This document shows, piece after piece, positions 33,342 through 45,559 of a DNA stretch of 64,000 nt. The notes under the pieces are model-generated. The model was not told where the DNA came from. It made no database searches and saw nothing but the letters and a program-made list of their open reading frames with translations. Origin of the DNA: Antilocapra americana. Lineage: Eukaryota; Chordata; Mammalia; Artiodactyla; Antilocapridae. The stretch lies in NCBI GenBank assembly GCA_007570785.1, contig ML664199.1, forward strand, positions 24,906,400 through 24,970,399. The letters are read 5' to 3'. The translations under genes were made by a program, and so were the position numbers. The number at the start of each line of letters is the position of its first letter. Positions within the stretch are counted from its first letter, which is position 1.

Positions 33342-33621
33342 CAGAGAAGGCAATGGCACCCCATTCCAGTACTCTTGCCTGGAAAATCCCATGGACAGAG
33401 AAGCCTGGTAGGCTACAGTCCATGGGGTCGCTAAGAGTCAGACACAACTGAGTGGCTTCACTTTGACTTTTCACTTTCATGCAATGGGGAAGGAAATGGC
33501 AACCCACTCCAGTGTTCTTGCCTGGAGAATCCCAGGGACGGGGGGAGCCTGGTGGGCTGCTATCTAAAGGATCACACAGTCGGACACAACTAAGTGACTT
33601 AGCAGCACCAGCAGTAGCAGC
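33342..33621 (+). mobile_element. Bov-A2 dimer SINE, opposite orientation
   Basis: Plus-strand dimer: cagagaaggcaatggcaccc, then a second monomer from aaggaaatggcaacccactc, ending in gcagcaccagcagtagcagc. The likely target duplication is cagggagtatt at 33331-33341 and cagggaacatt at 33622-33632 (two differences). It forms an inverted SINE pair with the copy 300 bases upstream. Confidence 0.93.
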
Positions 33622-34006
33622 CAGGGAACATTAATTGACAAGAGCTCATCCAAAAGCCTCCATATCTACACTGAAACCAAGCTCCACTCAAGCACCAACA
33701 AGTTCCAGAGCAAGACATAACATGCTAATTCTCCAGCAATTTAGGAACACAACTCTGAGCATTAGGCTGTCCAAAGTCACACCAAACCCATAAACACCCC
33801 AAAACTCACTACTTGGCACTTCATTGCACCCCAGAGAAAAGAGATACGGCTCCACTCACCAGAACACAGATGCAAGCTTCCCTAACCAGGAAGCCTTGAC
33901 AAGCCACTCGTCCAACCCCACCCACAGGGGGCAACCTCCACAATAAAGAGGAACACAAACTTCAAGCCTACAGAAAGGCCACCCCAAACACAGCAATCTA
34001 AACAAA

Positions 34007-34893
34007 GTGAAAAGGCAGAGAAATATTCAGCAGGTTAAGGAACATCATAAATGCCCACCAAACCAAGCAAAAGAGAAGGAGATAGGGAATTTACCTGAAA
34101 ATGAATTCATAATAATGATAGTAAAGATGATCCAAAATCTTGAAAACAAAATGGAGTTACAGATAAATAGGCTAGAGACAATGATTGAGAAAATGCAAGA
34201 AATGTTTAACAAAAACCTAGAAGAAATAAAAAAGAGTCAATCAATAATTAATAATGCTATTACTGAGATCAAAAGCACTCTGGAGGGAGCCAACAGAATA
34301 ACTGAGGCAGAAGATAGGATAAGTGAGGTGGAAGATAGAATGGTGGAAATAAATGAAGCAGAGAGGAAAAAAGGATTAAAACAAATGAAGACAACCTCAG
34401 AGACCTCTGGGACAATGTTAAACATTCAAGTCATAGGAGATCCAGAAGAAGACAAAAAGAAAGGGCTTGAGAAAACACGTGAGGAGATAATAGCTGATAA
34501 CTTCCCTAAAATGGGGAAGGAAATAGCCACTCAAGTCCAAGAAATCCAGAGAGTCCCAAACAGGATAAACCCAAGGTGAAACACTCCAAGACACATATTA
34601 ATCAAATTAATGAAGATCAAACACAAAGAACAAATATTAAAAACAGCAAAGAAAAGGCAACAAATAACACACAAGGGGATTCCCATAAGGATAAAAGCTG
34701 ATCTTTCAATTGAAACTCTTCAGTCCAGAAGGGAATGGCAGGACATACTTAAAGTGATGAAAGAGAAAAACCTACAACCCAGATTACTATACCCAGAAAG
34801 GATCTCACTCAGATATGAAGGAGAAATCAAAAGCTTTACAGACAAGCAAAAGCTCAGAGGATGCAGCACCACCAAACCAGCTCTTCAATAAAT
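34007..34893 (+). pseudogene. L1 ORF1 (RNA-binding protein), broken
   Basis: The ORF1 product is a trimeric coiled-coil RNA chaperone that coats L1 RNA. The start MKRQRNIQQVKEHHKCPP fits. A heptad-rich coiled coil covers about residues 40-125 (QINRLETMIEKMQEMF, ITEAEDRISEVEDRM). The RRM and C-terminal domain follow (RREWQDILKVMKE, LQPRLLYPERISLRYEGE). Breaks: an in-frame TGA at 34577-34579 after NRINPR, where CGA is expected (a CpG transition), and a TAA at 34889-34891 where CAA is expected. Upstream and downstream parts share the frame. Function lost. Confidence 0.93.
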
Positions 34894-34969
34894 GCTAAAG
34901 GATCTTCTCTAGGCAGGAAACACAGAAAAGGTTTATAAACTCAAACCCAAAACAACAAAGTAATTTGAA

Positions 34970-37900
34970 ATGGGATCATGCTTATCAATAATTACCTTAA
35001 ATGTAAATGGGTTGAATGCCCCAATCAAAAAACAAAGACTGGCTGAATGGATACAAAAACAAGACCCCTATATATGCTGTCTACAAGAGACCCACCTCAA
35101 AACAAGGGACACCTACAGACTGAAAGTGAAGGGCTGGAAAAGATATTTCATACAAATGGAGGCCAAAAGAAAGAAGGAGTAGCATTACTCATATCAGATA
35201 AAATAGACTTTGAAATAAAGGCCATGAAAAGAGACAAGGACACTACATAATGATCAAAGGATCAATCCAAGAAGAAGATATAACAATTATAATGCACCCA
35301 ACATAGAAGCACTGCAATATGTAAGGCAAATGCTAACAAGTATGAAAGGGGAAATTAACAGTAACACAGTAACAGTGAGAGACTTTAATACCCCACTCAC
35401 ACCTATGGTTAGATCAACCAAACAGAAAATTAGCAAGGAAACACAAACTTTAAATGATACAATGGACCTGTTAGACCTAGTAGATACGTATAGGAGATTT
35501 CACCCCAAAACAATGAATTTCACCTTTTTTTCAAGTGCACACACAACATTCTCCAGGATAGATCACATCCTGGGCCATAAATCTAGCCTTGGTAAATTTT
35601 AAAAAATTGAAATCATTTCAATCTTTTCTGATCACAATGCAATAAGATTAGATGTCAACTACAGGAAAAAAAACAATTAAAAATATGAACATATGGCAGC
35701 TACACAACACACCTCTGAATAACCAACAAATCACAGAAAAAATAAAAGAAATTAAAATATGCATAGAAATGAGTGAAAATGAAAACACGACAACCCAAAA
35801 CTATGGGATTCAGTACAAGCAGTGCTAAGGAGGAAGGTTCATAACAATACAAGCTTACCTCAAGAAACAACAGAAAAATCAAATAAACAACTTAACTTTA
35901 CACCTAAAGCAACTAGAAAAAGAAGAAATGAAAAATCCCAGGATTAGTAGAAGGAAAGAAGTCATAAAAATTAGAGCAGAAATAAATGAAAAAGAAACAA
36001 AAAAGACTATAGCAAAAATCAACAAAGCTAAAAGCTGGTTCTTTGAGAAGACAAATAAAATAGACAAACCATTAGCCAGACTCATCAAGAAAAAAAGGGA
36101 GAAGAATCAAATCAACAAAATTAGAAATGAAAATGGAGAAATCACAACAGACAACACAGAAATACAAAGGATCATAAGAGACTACTATCAGCAACTATAT
36201 GCCAATAAAATGGACAACTTGGAAGAAATGGACAAATTCTCAGAAAAGTATAACTTTCCAAAACTGAATCATTTCTTTCTATTTGAAGAAATAGAAAATC
36301 TTAACAGACCCATCACAAGCATGGAAATCAAAACTGCAATCAAAAATCTTCCAACAAACAAAAGCCCAGAACCAGATGGCTTCACAGGTGAATTCTCCCA
36401 AAAATTTAGAGAAGAGTTAATACCTATCCTACTCAAACTCTTCCAGAAAATTGCAGAGGAAGGTAAATTTCTAGACTCATTCTATGAGGCCACCATCAAC
36501 CTAATATCAAAACCAGACAAAGATGCCGCATATCTCCAGGCCAATATCACTGATGAATGTAGAAGCAAAAATTCTCAACAAAATTCTATCAAGCAGAATC
36601 CAACAACATATTAAAAAGATCATACATCATGACCAAGTGGGCTTTATCCCAGGGATGCAAGGATTCTTCAGTATTCACGAACCAATCAACGTAATACACC
36701 ACAGTAACAAATTGAATGATAAAAGCTATGTGATTATCTCAATAGATGCAGAGAAAGCCTTTGACAAAGTTCAATATCCATCTATGATTAAAAAAAAAAA
36801 AAACCCTCCAGAAGGCAGGAATAGAAGGAACATACCTCAACACAGTAAAAGCCATATATGGTAAACCCACAATAAACATTATCCTCAATGGTGAAAAACT
36901 GAAAGCATTTCCCTTAAAGCCAGGAACAAGACAAGGATGCCCACTCTCACCACTACCATTCAACATAGTTTTGGAAGTTTTAGCCATGGCAATCAGAGAA
37001 GAAAAAGAAATGAAAAGAATCCAGATTGGAAAAGAAGAAGTAAAACTTTCACTGTTTGCAGATGACATGGTCCACTATACAGAAAATCCCAAAGGCACCA
37101 CCAGAAAATTACTCAAGCTAATCAATGAATGTAGTAAAGTTGCAGGATATAAAATTAACGCAGGAAACCCCTTGCATTCCTATACACTAACAATGAGAAA
37201 ATAGAAAGAGACATTAAGGAAACAGTTCCATTCACCATTGCAACGATAAGAATAAAATACGTAGGAATAAATCTACCTATAGAAAGAAAAGACCTATATA
37301 TAGAAAACTATAAAACACTGATGAAAGAAATTAAAGATGACACAAATAGATGAAGAAATATACCATGTTCATGGATAGGAAGACTCTATATAGTGAAAAT
37401 GAGTATATTACCCAAAGCAATCTATAGATTCAATGCAATCCCTATCAAGCTACCAATGGTATCTTTCACAGAACTAGAACAAACAATTTCACAATTTGTA
37501 TGGAAATACAAAAAAGCTCAAATAGCCAAAGCAATCTTGAGAAAGAAGAATGGAACTGGAAGAATCAACCTGCCTGACTTCAGCTATACTACAAAGCTAC
37601 AGTCATCAATATCGTATCGTACTGGCACAAAGACAGAAATACAGATCAATGGAACAGAATAGAAAGCCCAGAGATAAATCCATGAACCTATGGACATCTT
37701 ATCATTGACAAAAGAGGCAAGAATATACAATGGAGAAAACACACACTCTTTTTCAAGTGGTGCTGGGAAAATTGATCAACCGCTTGTAAAGAAATGAAAC
37801 TAGAACACTTTCTAACACCATACACAAAAATAAACTCAAAATGAATTAAAGGTCTAAATGTAAGACCAGAAACTATAAAACTCCTGGAGGAAAACATAGG

Positions 37901-38766
37901 CAGAACACTCTCTGACATAAATCACAGTAGGATCCTCTATGACCCACCTCCCAGAGTAATGGAAATAAAAGCAAAAATAAACAAATGGTACCTAATTAAA
38001 CTTAAAAGCTTTTGCACAACAAAGGAAACTATAAGCAAGGTGAAAAGACAGCCTTCAGAATGGGAGAAAATAATAGCAAACGGAGCAACTGACAAAGATT
38101 TAATCTCAAAAATATACAAGCAACTCATGCAGTTCCATACCAGAAAAATAAGCAAGCTAATCAAAAAAATGGGCCAAAGAACTAAACAGACATTGCTCCA
38201 AACAAGACATACAGATGGTTTACAAATACATGAAAAGATGCTCAACATCACTCATTATCAGAGAAATGCAAATCTAAACCACAATGAAGTACCATCTCAC
38301 ACCTGTCTGAATGGCTGCCATCCAAAAGTCTACAAACTATAAATACTGGAGAGGGTGCGGAGAAGAAGGAACCCTCTTACACTGTTGGTGGGAATGCAAA
38401 CTACTACAGTCACTGTGGAGAACAGTATGGAGGTTCCTTAAAAAACTGAAAATAAAACTGCCATATGACCTAGCAATCCCACTGCTAGGCATACACACTG
38501 AGGAAACCAGAACTGAAAGAGACACATGTACCCCAATGTTCATTGCAGCACTGTTTACAATAGTTAGGACATGGAAGCAACCTAGATGTCCATGGACAGA
38601 CGAATGGGTAAGAAAGCTGTGGTACACATACACAATGGAATATTACTCAGCTATTAAAAAGAATGCATTTGAATCAGTTCTAATGAGGTGGATGAAACTG
38701 GAGCCTATTACACAGAGTGAAGTAAGTCAGAAAGAACACCAATACAGTATATTAATGCATATATAA
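34970..38766 (+). pseudogene. L1 ORF2 (endonuclease / reverse transcriptase), broken
   Basis: ORF2 supplies the nicking endonuclease and reverse transcriptase for target-primed insertion. Seen in order: the EN start MGSCLSIITLNVNGLNAP, QETHLK, then RDFNTPLTP where GDFN is usual, and FFSSAHTTFSRIDHILGHKS, with a SDH box near 35627. RT motifs include [25 protein letters not shown] and an intact catalytic FADDM at 37055-37069. The C-terminal Cys-rich knuckle [17 protein letters not shown] lies at about 38344-38395. Open pieces lie in different frames (34970, 35047, 35330, 35928, 36523, 36971, 37393, 37959, 38311), implying several frameshifts and stops. Confidence 0.95.
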
Positions 38767-39140
38767 GGAATTTAGGAAGGTGGTAATGATGACCCTATAT
38801 ATGAGACAGCAAAAGAGACGCAGAGATAAAGAACAGACTTTTGGACTCTGTGGGAGAAGGTGAGGGTGGGATGATTTGAGAGAATAGCATTGAAACATGT
38901 GTATTATCATATGTGCAATAGATCACCAGTGTGGTTTCAATGCATGAGACAGGGCACTCAGGGCAGGTGCACTGGGAGAACCGTAAAGGATGGGATGGGG
39001 AGGAATGTGGGAGGAGGGTTCAGCATGGGGGGAACATGTACACCTATAGCTGATTTATGTCAATGTATGACAAAACCACTACAATATTGTAAAGTAATTA
39101 GCCTCCAATTAAAATAAATAATTTTTTTTAAACTCTACCT

Positions 39141-40399
39141 TTCAGTGAAAATTACTAAAGCTCCAAGGGAGTCAAGATCCCTGAGTACTTGGTGAAACAA
39201 AATGTTTGTGGGCTTGAGCTGTGAGCTAAGGTCCCTGATATTCCTGGGAAATCTACATTTAGTTGGCTTTGCTCACCCATCCAGCCTGTACCACCTGTAA
39301 CCAGCCTTATAGAAATCCTAATCCTCTCATTTAGTTTTTGCAAACTCCTGGATGTCTACTCTCTTAAAAGAGACTAGGTTTTATAGGTACTATTCCCCCC
39401 GAGAACCCATTCACCCAAAGCATGTCTAGTGTGGTTAACACTTGTGAGGGGTCCTGAAGAAGTGTTACTCATAAAAATGATGTGTCATCGCAGGTGCCTC
39501 CACCTGAGATGTGGGTTGGCTGCCTCACACCTGGGAGTGCACTGGTTACCACTACCCCAGCCTCTCCCTACTGCTGAACCCCAGTCTACCCCTCTAGTCC
39601 TACAGATCACCCCCACTAACTCCTCCATCCATCCCCTGCCTCTGATCTGTACCTCAAAGTGAAAGTCCCAGACAGGTGGCCATGTCCCACAACAGCAAGA
39701 CATCTCCCCCTGGAGCAGATGAAGCTACAGGAGCTGACATTGCTGGCCTCTTATATTTTTTGGTTCTGCTGCAGTTTTTCTGGTAGGAGATTCTCTGGGT
39801 TGACAGGGAGAGATATGTTTAGGAGATGAAGGAACCAACCGCCCCAGAGTGGACCAAGAACACCTTAGACCAGAATGGAGAAAGGAATGTGAGATGTATC
39901 CAACAATGAGAATGGACAAAACTGTCAGGCATCTTGCAGCTGTACTGAGCATGGAGGTCTTCCTGGAGGAGCTAGAGGGGGATTCCAGTGTAGATGTGAT
40001 CCTGTGGGCAAGACAGGGGCTGAAGAGAGTGTTGTGGGCACATGAAGCAGCTTAGCTCAGACAGCCTGGACATCCTAAAGAGCAGCCAGTTTGACACTGG
40101 GAGTCCATCTGCTTCCCAAAGAGAGTGGCTGAGTGACCTGGCCCGGCCTGGGCAGGGCTCCCCCTCTGTTGTCTCTTTGAAAGTTGTCTTTGGAAACAGG
40201 CAGCCTCTTTCCTTGCATTTCTCCCTTGCTCTCCATCCTTTGAAAATGGGTTTAATATTTGTCTATAACCAACATTTGTTTGGACTGCTGCCTGGGGCAG
40301 ATGGAGGGTGAGGAGAAAGATGTGGATATTTAATGAGCTTCTTTGGTGAAGAAAGCCAAGCTTCTGCCACCCCTGCTTCTTCTGTTCCTCACACTGTTC
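39141..40399. other. Unassigned DNA, no gene called
   Basis: Continuation of the pre-insertion sequence right of the L1. Relatively GC-rich. Open frames at 39429-39662 (+), 39485-39703 (-), 39849-40055 (+, acidic and Arg-rich) and 40042-40311 (+) are short, overlap or abut, and show no recognised domain. Confidence 0.4.
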
Positions 40400-40553
40400 C
40401 TACAAGCAAAGCATCATTACCTACATTGAAAGGAAACTGACTCTCAGAGAAAGCAAGTAATCTCCTTAAGGTTATACAGCTTAGTGACTCAACCAACATT
40501 CAGGTCAGAGCTGTTTATTCTGAAGTCCAAGTTCCTATCTCTGTACTGTGCTA
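40400..40553 (-). mobile_element. MIR
   Basis: Minus-strand MIR: aaaggaaactgactctcaga, gaaagcaagtaatctcctta, aggttatacagcttagtgac, then ttcaggtcagagctg. About 150 bases, moderately diverged. Confidence 0.7.
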
Positions 40554-41154
40554 CCTCCTACAATGTTGACCAAATGTTTCAGCTCCAAAAATAAAGAAAC
40601 AAAACGTGGCTGTGAATAAATGATAACGGCTTGAATGATGGTAAGGTAGATAACTGTGTTCCTGGGGTCAGCAGCTGTGATCAGAAGCAGAGGAGGGTGC
40701 CAGGAAGGTCAGGACCCACCAGGCAACATCTTGCAAAGCTAGCGGTGGGAGGCTCTGTCCATTGGAAAATCTGGGAGAACAGCCTCATCCAGGGAGGACA
40801 TTCGGGCCCTCCTGGAGAGCCTTTGCTATGTTCTGGGCACATAGAGGGCCAGCCTATAGACTCAGTCTGAACTAAGCGCGTGACCCCAGGAAATAGAGTG
40901 CCAAGGTAGGATGTGGCCACACAGCTCTGAGTATTCAGTCTGGGTACCATCTGTGGCACCCAGGAGTGAAGCAGCACTGTGCTCCAGGCCAACTGCCCCG
41001 TGAGGCATGGAGACACCATGTCCAGGGCCAACTGGACTTTTAGGGGCCACAAAATATTTTTATTTTAATTTATTTTGAAATCTAAAGATAAGAATGTATA
41101 TCATAATAATGGCTATAAAATAATGAATTCAGCTTAGGATTTAATTGTTGTTGT
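40554..41154. other. Unassigned DNA with a 123-codon minus frame
   Basis: The minus frame 40681-41052 and a 62-codon frame within it are unrecognised. A plus frame of 79 codons overlaps. No splice or promoter context supports any of them. Confidence 0.4.
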
Positions 41155-41355
41155 TTAGTTGTTCAGTCATGTCCGACTCTTTGTGACCCCAAGGACTGTA
41201 TCCCACCAGGCTCCTCTGTCCATGGGATTCTCCCAGCAAGAGTACTGGAGTAGGTTGCTATTCCCTCATCCAGAGGATTTTCCCTACCCAGGGATCAAAC
41301 CCACGTCTCCTGCTTTGGCAAGTGGATTGTTTACCACTGTGCATTGGGAAAACCC
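41155..41355 (-). mobile_element. Bov-tA-type SINE
   Basis: Minus-strand copy: tagttgttcagtcatgtccg, actctttgtgaccccaagga, gagtactggagtaggttgct, ggatcaaacccacgtctcct, ending in a diverged head. Confidence 0.93.
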
Positions 41356-43511
41356 TGACAGTTGTACATATTTTTATGAAAAAATACACAACTATGAAAA
41401 TATATGTATTTAGATATCATCAAAGGAATCTTACAGATGGTTTCACTGCTGCAACTTATCATTCTTAATCAGGTTATACAAGGAAGTTTTCAGTTCTTCT
41501 ATGCCTTAAGGATAGGTTACTTCGGGGGTTGAATTCTTCTTGAAAGATAATACAGGAACTAAGAACTACCAAAGATGCCATCTTAGCAAGATGGATGAAG
41601 ATGGATCCTTTTCCAGTCTAGAAAATGATTCTAGTGAAGAGGCACAGAAGTAGTTTTATACCAAATCATTAGGTTTTTATAGTTCCCCAAGGTGACAGTG
41701 AGAGAGAGTACTCTTCTAGATGGTGCGTTCTATTTTTAAAAGATGCAGCTTTATTTTTTTATTGCAAAAGTTATATTTGTTTCCTAAAGAAAGAGAGAAA
41801 AGGTAAGTGAGGGGATACAGATAAGCCAAATGGAGGGAAAAAAACCCATCTTGAGCTATTGTTGACATGGCATGCACTCTTGTCGATGTTCTAATATCTT
41901 GATGTTAGAATTCATTTAAAAATAGTTCATGCTACAGAGCTAGAGCTTAATTTTTTTCCAGTAAAATGTGCAATCAACATCTTTTCATGTCAATAAATAG
42001 ATTTCGATAAGTTCATTTCAGTAGCTGCCTATTACCCTAGTGTATGACTGTACTGTAATTTTCTCACCAATATCCTATCATTAGAGATTTAGATTTTCTT
42101 TTCACTTATTCCCTCTCTCAAAATCACTGTGGTATAAACACACACAGACACGTAGGTCTTTGTTTGATCTAGTTCAATTGCTGGATCAACGGACTGCTGG
42201 CTAAGGTCAACTCTACTGCGTTGCTGACCTGCTCCGCTGAGGTTCTGGCACCACCCTCCAATGGTGCCGATGGGGATGTGTCTATCCACGGTCTCACTTG
42301 CCTGCTCATCTTTGGATCTTACAGGGAAACACTCAGTGTGCATTTATTAATCAGCCTTTTCTGGTTTCTAACAAGTCGGCTGGGTTGTAACCCTCCTGTG
42401 AAGCTGCATTTATTTTGGAATAAATTATTTTGTTCAAGCTGTACCCAACCCTTTCTAATGAGGGCATGCATTATTTTCTTAATTCACATGCGTGCTTCGC
42501 ATATTAGGGAAGTTATGTTACAAGTTAGAACTGGATGCTGGTTTTTCATTTGACTTTCATTTTTCTATATTTGAGTTAAACCCTAAATTGTTTGTGTGTC
42601 ATTAAATATTCTGCTGTTCTTCAAAGCTACATAAATACAGTCACATTGCACAGCCATACCCAAGCCATTGAAATTCAGGAGGAAATACATTTCAAGAACC
42701 CTTGGAATGAAGTGCCAAGGTGACACCTATTATCAAACAATCCACAGTGATGCCGAAATACAGAAGCTCTGCTGCTTTTTTGTGTGTGAAGATTTGCTGA
42801 AAGGCTCAGTCTTTTTCAGGGCAAGCAATGAATATACATAATAATACCCTGTATGGATCCATGATAATCCTTTGGGCACATATTGAAATTTCTGCAAAGC
42901 AGCTCTATGTGTCTCTAGGATTTAAAAATGCCTAATACATTAATCTGGAAACACAGATGTCTATCTGGCCAAACAAAAGGATGCTTAATAAAGTTTTCAG
43001 TGGAGAAATTAGGGTCCAATATCTGTAGCACACCTAATGCCTCAGACCAGAACTGATAAACAGCTGTGCATATGGGCCTGCCATGCGAAGGATAGGATTG
43101 TAATGCCTGCAAGTCATTCCCTGCGAGCCATTTTGTCTTCATTGAATGGTCTTGTTATAAGACAAGAAATGGATTCAGCTGGTTTCATTCTAAGTATTCT
43201 TTGGCTTTAAAAGGCAGATCATTTACAAGGGTTGGCTTTAGTGATTTGTCACAATAGGCATGTGGCAAGACTTAGCAGTCAAGCCAAACGGCCCAGGAGG
43301 GTCATGCAATTATACATCAGGGAGCCACTTTGGTGCTGAACGTCCTTGAATACATAGTTCACTTGCTCACCACACCTTCCATGCCATAGGCAGAAGCTCT
43401 AGAGCTGACATGTGCAGTTTCGGTTCCCCCAACCCAAGTAACAGGCAGGAAATGTGGGATGGAGAAAAAGCAACAATCTGAGCTGTTAATTTCAGTAAGG
43501 TCAATATCACC
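41356..43511. other. Long repeat-poor AT-rich stretch
   Basis: About 2.1 kb without a repeat I can name. The 110-codon plus frame at 42221-42553 and the 84-codon minus frame at 42089-42343 overlap and are unrecognised. The repeat-poor 42300-42800 part could hold conserved noncoding sequence, which I cannot test here. Confidence 0.4.
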
Positions 43512-43605
43512 TGGGGCTTCCCTGGTGGTCAAGAATCTGCCCACAATGCAGGAGACCTAGGTTCAATCTCTGGATTGGGAGGATCCCCTGGAGAAGGGAA
43601 TGGCT
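43512..43605 (+). mobile_element. 3'-truncated Bov-tA head
   Basis: Plus-strand head only: gggcttccctggtggtcaag, cacaatgcaggagacctagg, ggatcccctggagaagggaa, stopping at tggctac. Retroposed SINEs normally lose the 5' end, so loss of the 3' end here points to a later deletion. Confidence 0.85.
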
Positions 43606-44626
43606 ACAAATCTACAAAACTGGAATGAATTATACCCAAAGGGATCTTTCTCTTTCCCATTTTGCCTGTCTAGACATTCTAAGCTCATATGCTGGAGCCA
43701 ATTACTTCTCAGGCAGACGCTGATTTCATTTTTTCCAGCTTGGAACAAAGTGGTATAAGAAACGATGGCCCCCTACTTTGTTTATATTAATTATGTACAG
43801 ACAACTGAAAGCTGATAGCATGAGATTGATTATAATTGAGCCATAAATTTAACACAGAGAGACATCATCCATTTACCTGGACAAACAACTTTGCTGAAAT
43901 ATATTTCTGAACTGGAGTAGGACGGAGAGGGCCTGAAGATAAGGATGATAAATGTCTCCTGCCTGAGGCCAAGTCATGCAATCCTCAGTCTAAGCTGGTG
44001 ACCATTCAGCCAGCAAAGCTCTTCTCCTGCGATAGGAATCATGCATGCTTGGAAATGTTATTAATATAAAACTAAAATAACAATAAAGCCAATTAATTCT
44101 AAGCCATACTCTTCTCCTAGGAGCTGACAAAGGCCCAGGAGATTCTGACTGCAGCTCTGGCTTTGAGCTCAGCCTGCTTCTGGCACCATCTAGGAAGGAC
44201 ATGTGGAGAAACTGATAAGCTCCTTTCTTCAGAAACCATGAACTTGACCCCTGGAGCCCAGTCTGCCTCTGAGCAAGGAAGGTTGTCAGCCTCACCCATG
44301 TAGCAGAGAAATCTGGGTAATGTTCTCCTCTGTCTTCTGGGATGTCATATGCAGACTGTGTCACCTGCAGTCTCAGAGCAGACCTTGATTATCGCTGGCG
44401 TGTGTGAGCACACAGCAGCTGGTGAGCGTAGGGTATTAGCACTCATCCCCAGGAAGTCATCTCAGAATGAGGGGGGAAAGTTATAAAGTGGTCATTGCAA
44501 TAAAGCTTCACCTTGTGAAGCGTGGAAGTCTGGATGCCACTATGTATCTTGTTTAGTAAATTATCCCCTTGCCTGCTAAGAACAGAAAGCACAGCCACTT
44601 AGACACAACAGAAAGTTGTTCACTTT
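43606..44626. other. Unassigned DNA, no gene called
   Basis: A minus frame of 124 codons (43990-44364) is unrecognised and overlaps a 60-codon frame. A donor-like ctg|gtgagcg lies at about 44420 with only a weak upstream acceptor. No named repeats. Confidence 0.4.
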
Positions 44627-45150
44627 GGTTTTTGTTTCTCATTGGTTTTGAAGTATAGCTGATTTACAATGTTGTGTTAATATCTGCTGTACAACAAAGT
44701 GAGTCAGTTATACATACATGTGCATATATATATAATCTTTTCCATTATGGCTTATCACAGGATATTCAATACAGTTTCCTGTGCTGTACAGTAGAGTCTT
44801 ATGTTTCACCCATTTTATATATAATAGCTTGCACCCCTAACCCCAGTCTCCCAGTCCATCCCTCCCCCACCCCTCCTCCCCCTTGGCAACCACCAGTCTG
44901 TTCTCTATGTCTGTGAGTCTGTTCCTGTTTTGCACCTGAGTTCATTTGTGTCATATTTTAGATTCCACATATAAGTGATATCACAGTGGTATTTGTCTTT
45001 CCCTTCCTGATTCACTTCACTCTATGCTAATCTCTAGTTGCATCCAAGTTGCTGTAAATGGCATTACTTCATGCTTTTTTATGTCTGAGTAATGTTCCAT
45101 TGTACACATGTACAACATCTTTTTTATCTGTTCATCTGTTGATGGATATT
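44627..45150 (-). mobile_element. L1 3' UTR and ORF2 end
   Basis: Minus-strand artiodactyl L1: gaagtatagctgatttacaa, cagtttcctgtgctgtacag, gttctctatgtctgtgagtc, tagattccacatataagtga, ttgctgtaaatggcattact, tgagtaatgttccattgtac. 5'-truncated. Confidence 0.93.
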
Positions 45151-45212
45151 TAGAGAAGCTGCCTTGATGGAGAAGGTGCTCACTTCTTTGAAAAATGCTT
45201 TTTCCTTCACAG

Positions 45213-45279
45213 ACGCATCGTGGTGTGGCCGTCGCTGACCCAGACCTTTGTAGGATCCTCTGATCAGTGGGAATTACAG
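45213..45279 (+). other. Candidate exon C (67 nt)
   Basis: The acceptor tgctttttccttcacag precedes 67 bases that end ttacag|gtgcag. Entered after the AG left by candidate B, it reads R, then RIVVWPSLTQTFVGSSD and four to five more residues, ending in phase 0. The other two frames have stops, so the single open frame is the one predicted from B. It lies just beyond a minus L1 and outside any repeat seen. Distance to B is 15.4 kb, largely the inserted L1. No family recognised. Confidence 0.35.
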
Positions 45280-45559
45280 GTGCAGTAATGCTACTGAAAC
45301 AGGGTTTATTTGCTCAGAATTTATAAGGAGCATCACTTTTCCCTAATGTTTTTCCATTTCAAGGAGAGAGCTCACATGCCTCAAGGGAAGTAGTGAACTT
45401 AATCACCAACCTGGAGGGTGTGGAGGGTTGAGGTCAACATTTAAACTGGGGAACTTTGGGTAAAGCATATGAATTTCATCTGTGAGTGGGCCTCACCCAG
45501 GCAGCAGAAAGCCTGAACAGAACAAAAATCCTTTCTCTCCCAGCAAGGTGGAATTCTCC

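Larger units (their letters stand above)
30669..34006 (+). promoter_or_regulatory. L1 5' UTR / internal promoter region
   Basis: Starts gtgggtggtcctaagatgtc near the 5' edge and leads to ORF1. It includes three units of about 146 bases at 32478, 32624 and 33057, each beginning tgattactgg or tgattactaa and containing a pyrimidine-rich block and then tctgtgaa. Such repeats are typical of L1 5' UTR promoters. Two Bov-A2 SINEs inserted here. The antisense strand holds two overlapping open frames of 145 and 143 codons (31152-31589, 31520-31951). Confidence 0.75.
30669..39129 (+). mobile_element. Full-length ruminant L1, defective, with target duplication
   Basis: A complete L1 of the cattle-type family: 5' UTR, ORF1, short inter-ORF spacer, ORF2, 3' UTR and an A-rich end (ttaaaataaataattttttt). 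Both edges carry the same 11-bp duplication, aaactctacct, at 30658-30668 and 39130-39140, which fixes the ends. It spans 8461 bases, of which about 580 are two Bov-A2 SINEs and their duplications in the 5' region. Both frames are broken by stops and shifts, so it is dead. The perfect duplication still points to a lineage-specific rather than ancient insertion. Confidence 0.97.

Noticed and set aside
35928..36614. 228-codon open frame, the longest in the window
   Set aside because: It is part of the defective L1 ORF2 and contains its reverse transcriptase motifs. Not a host gene.
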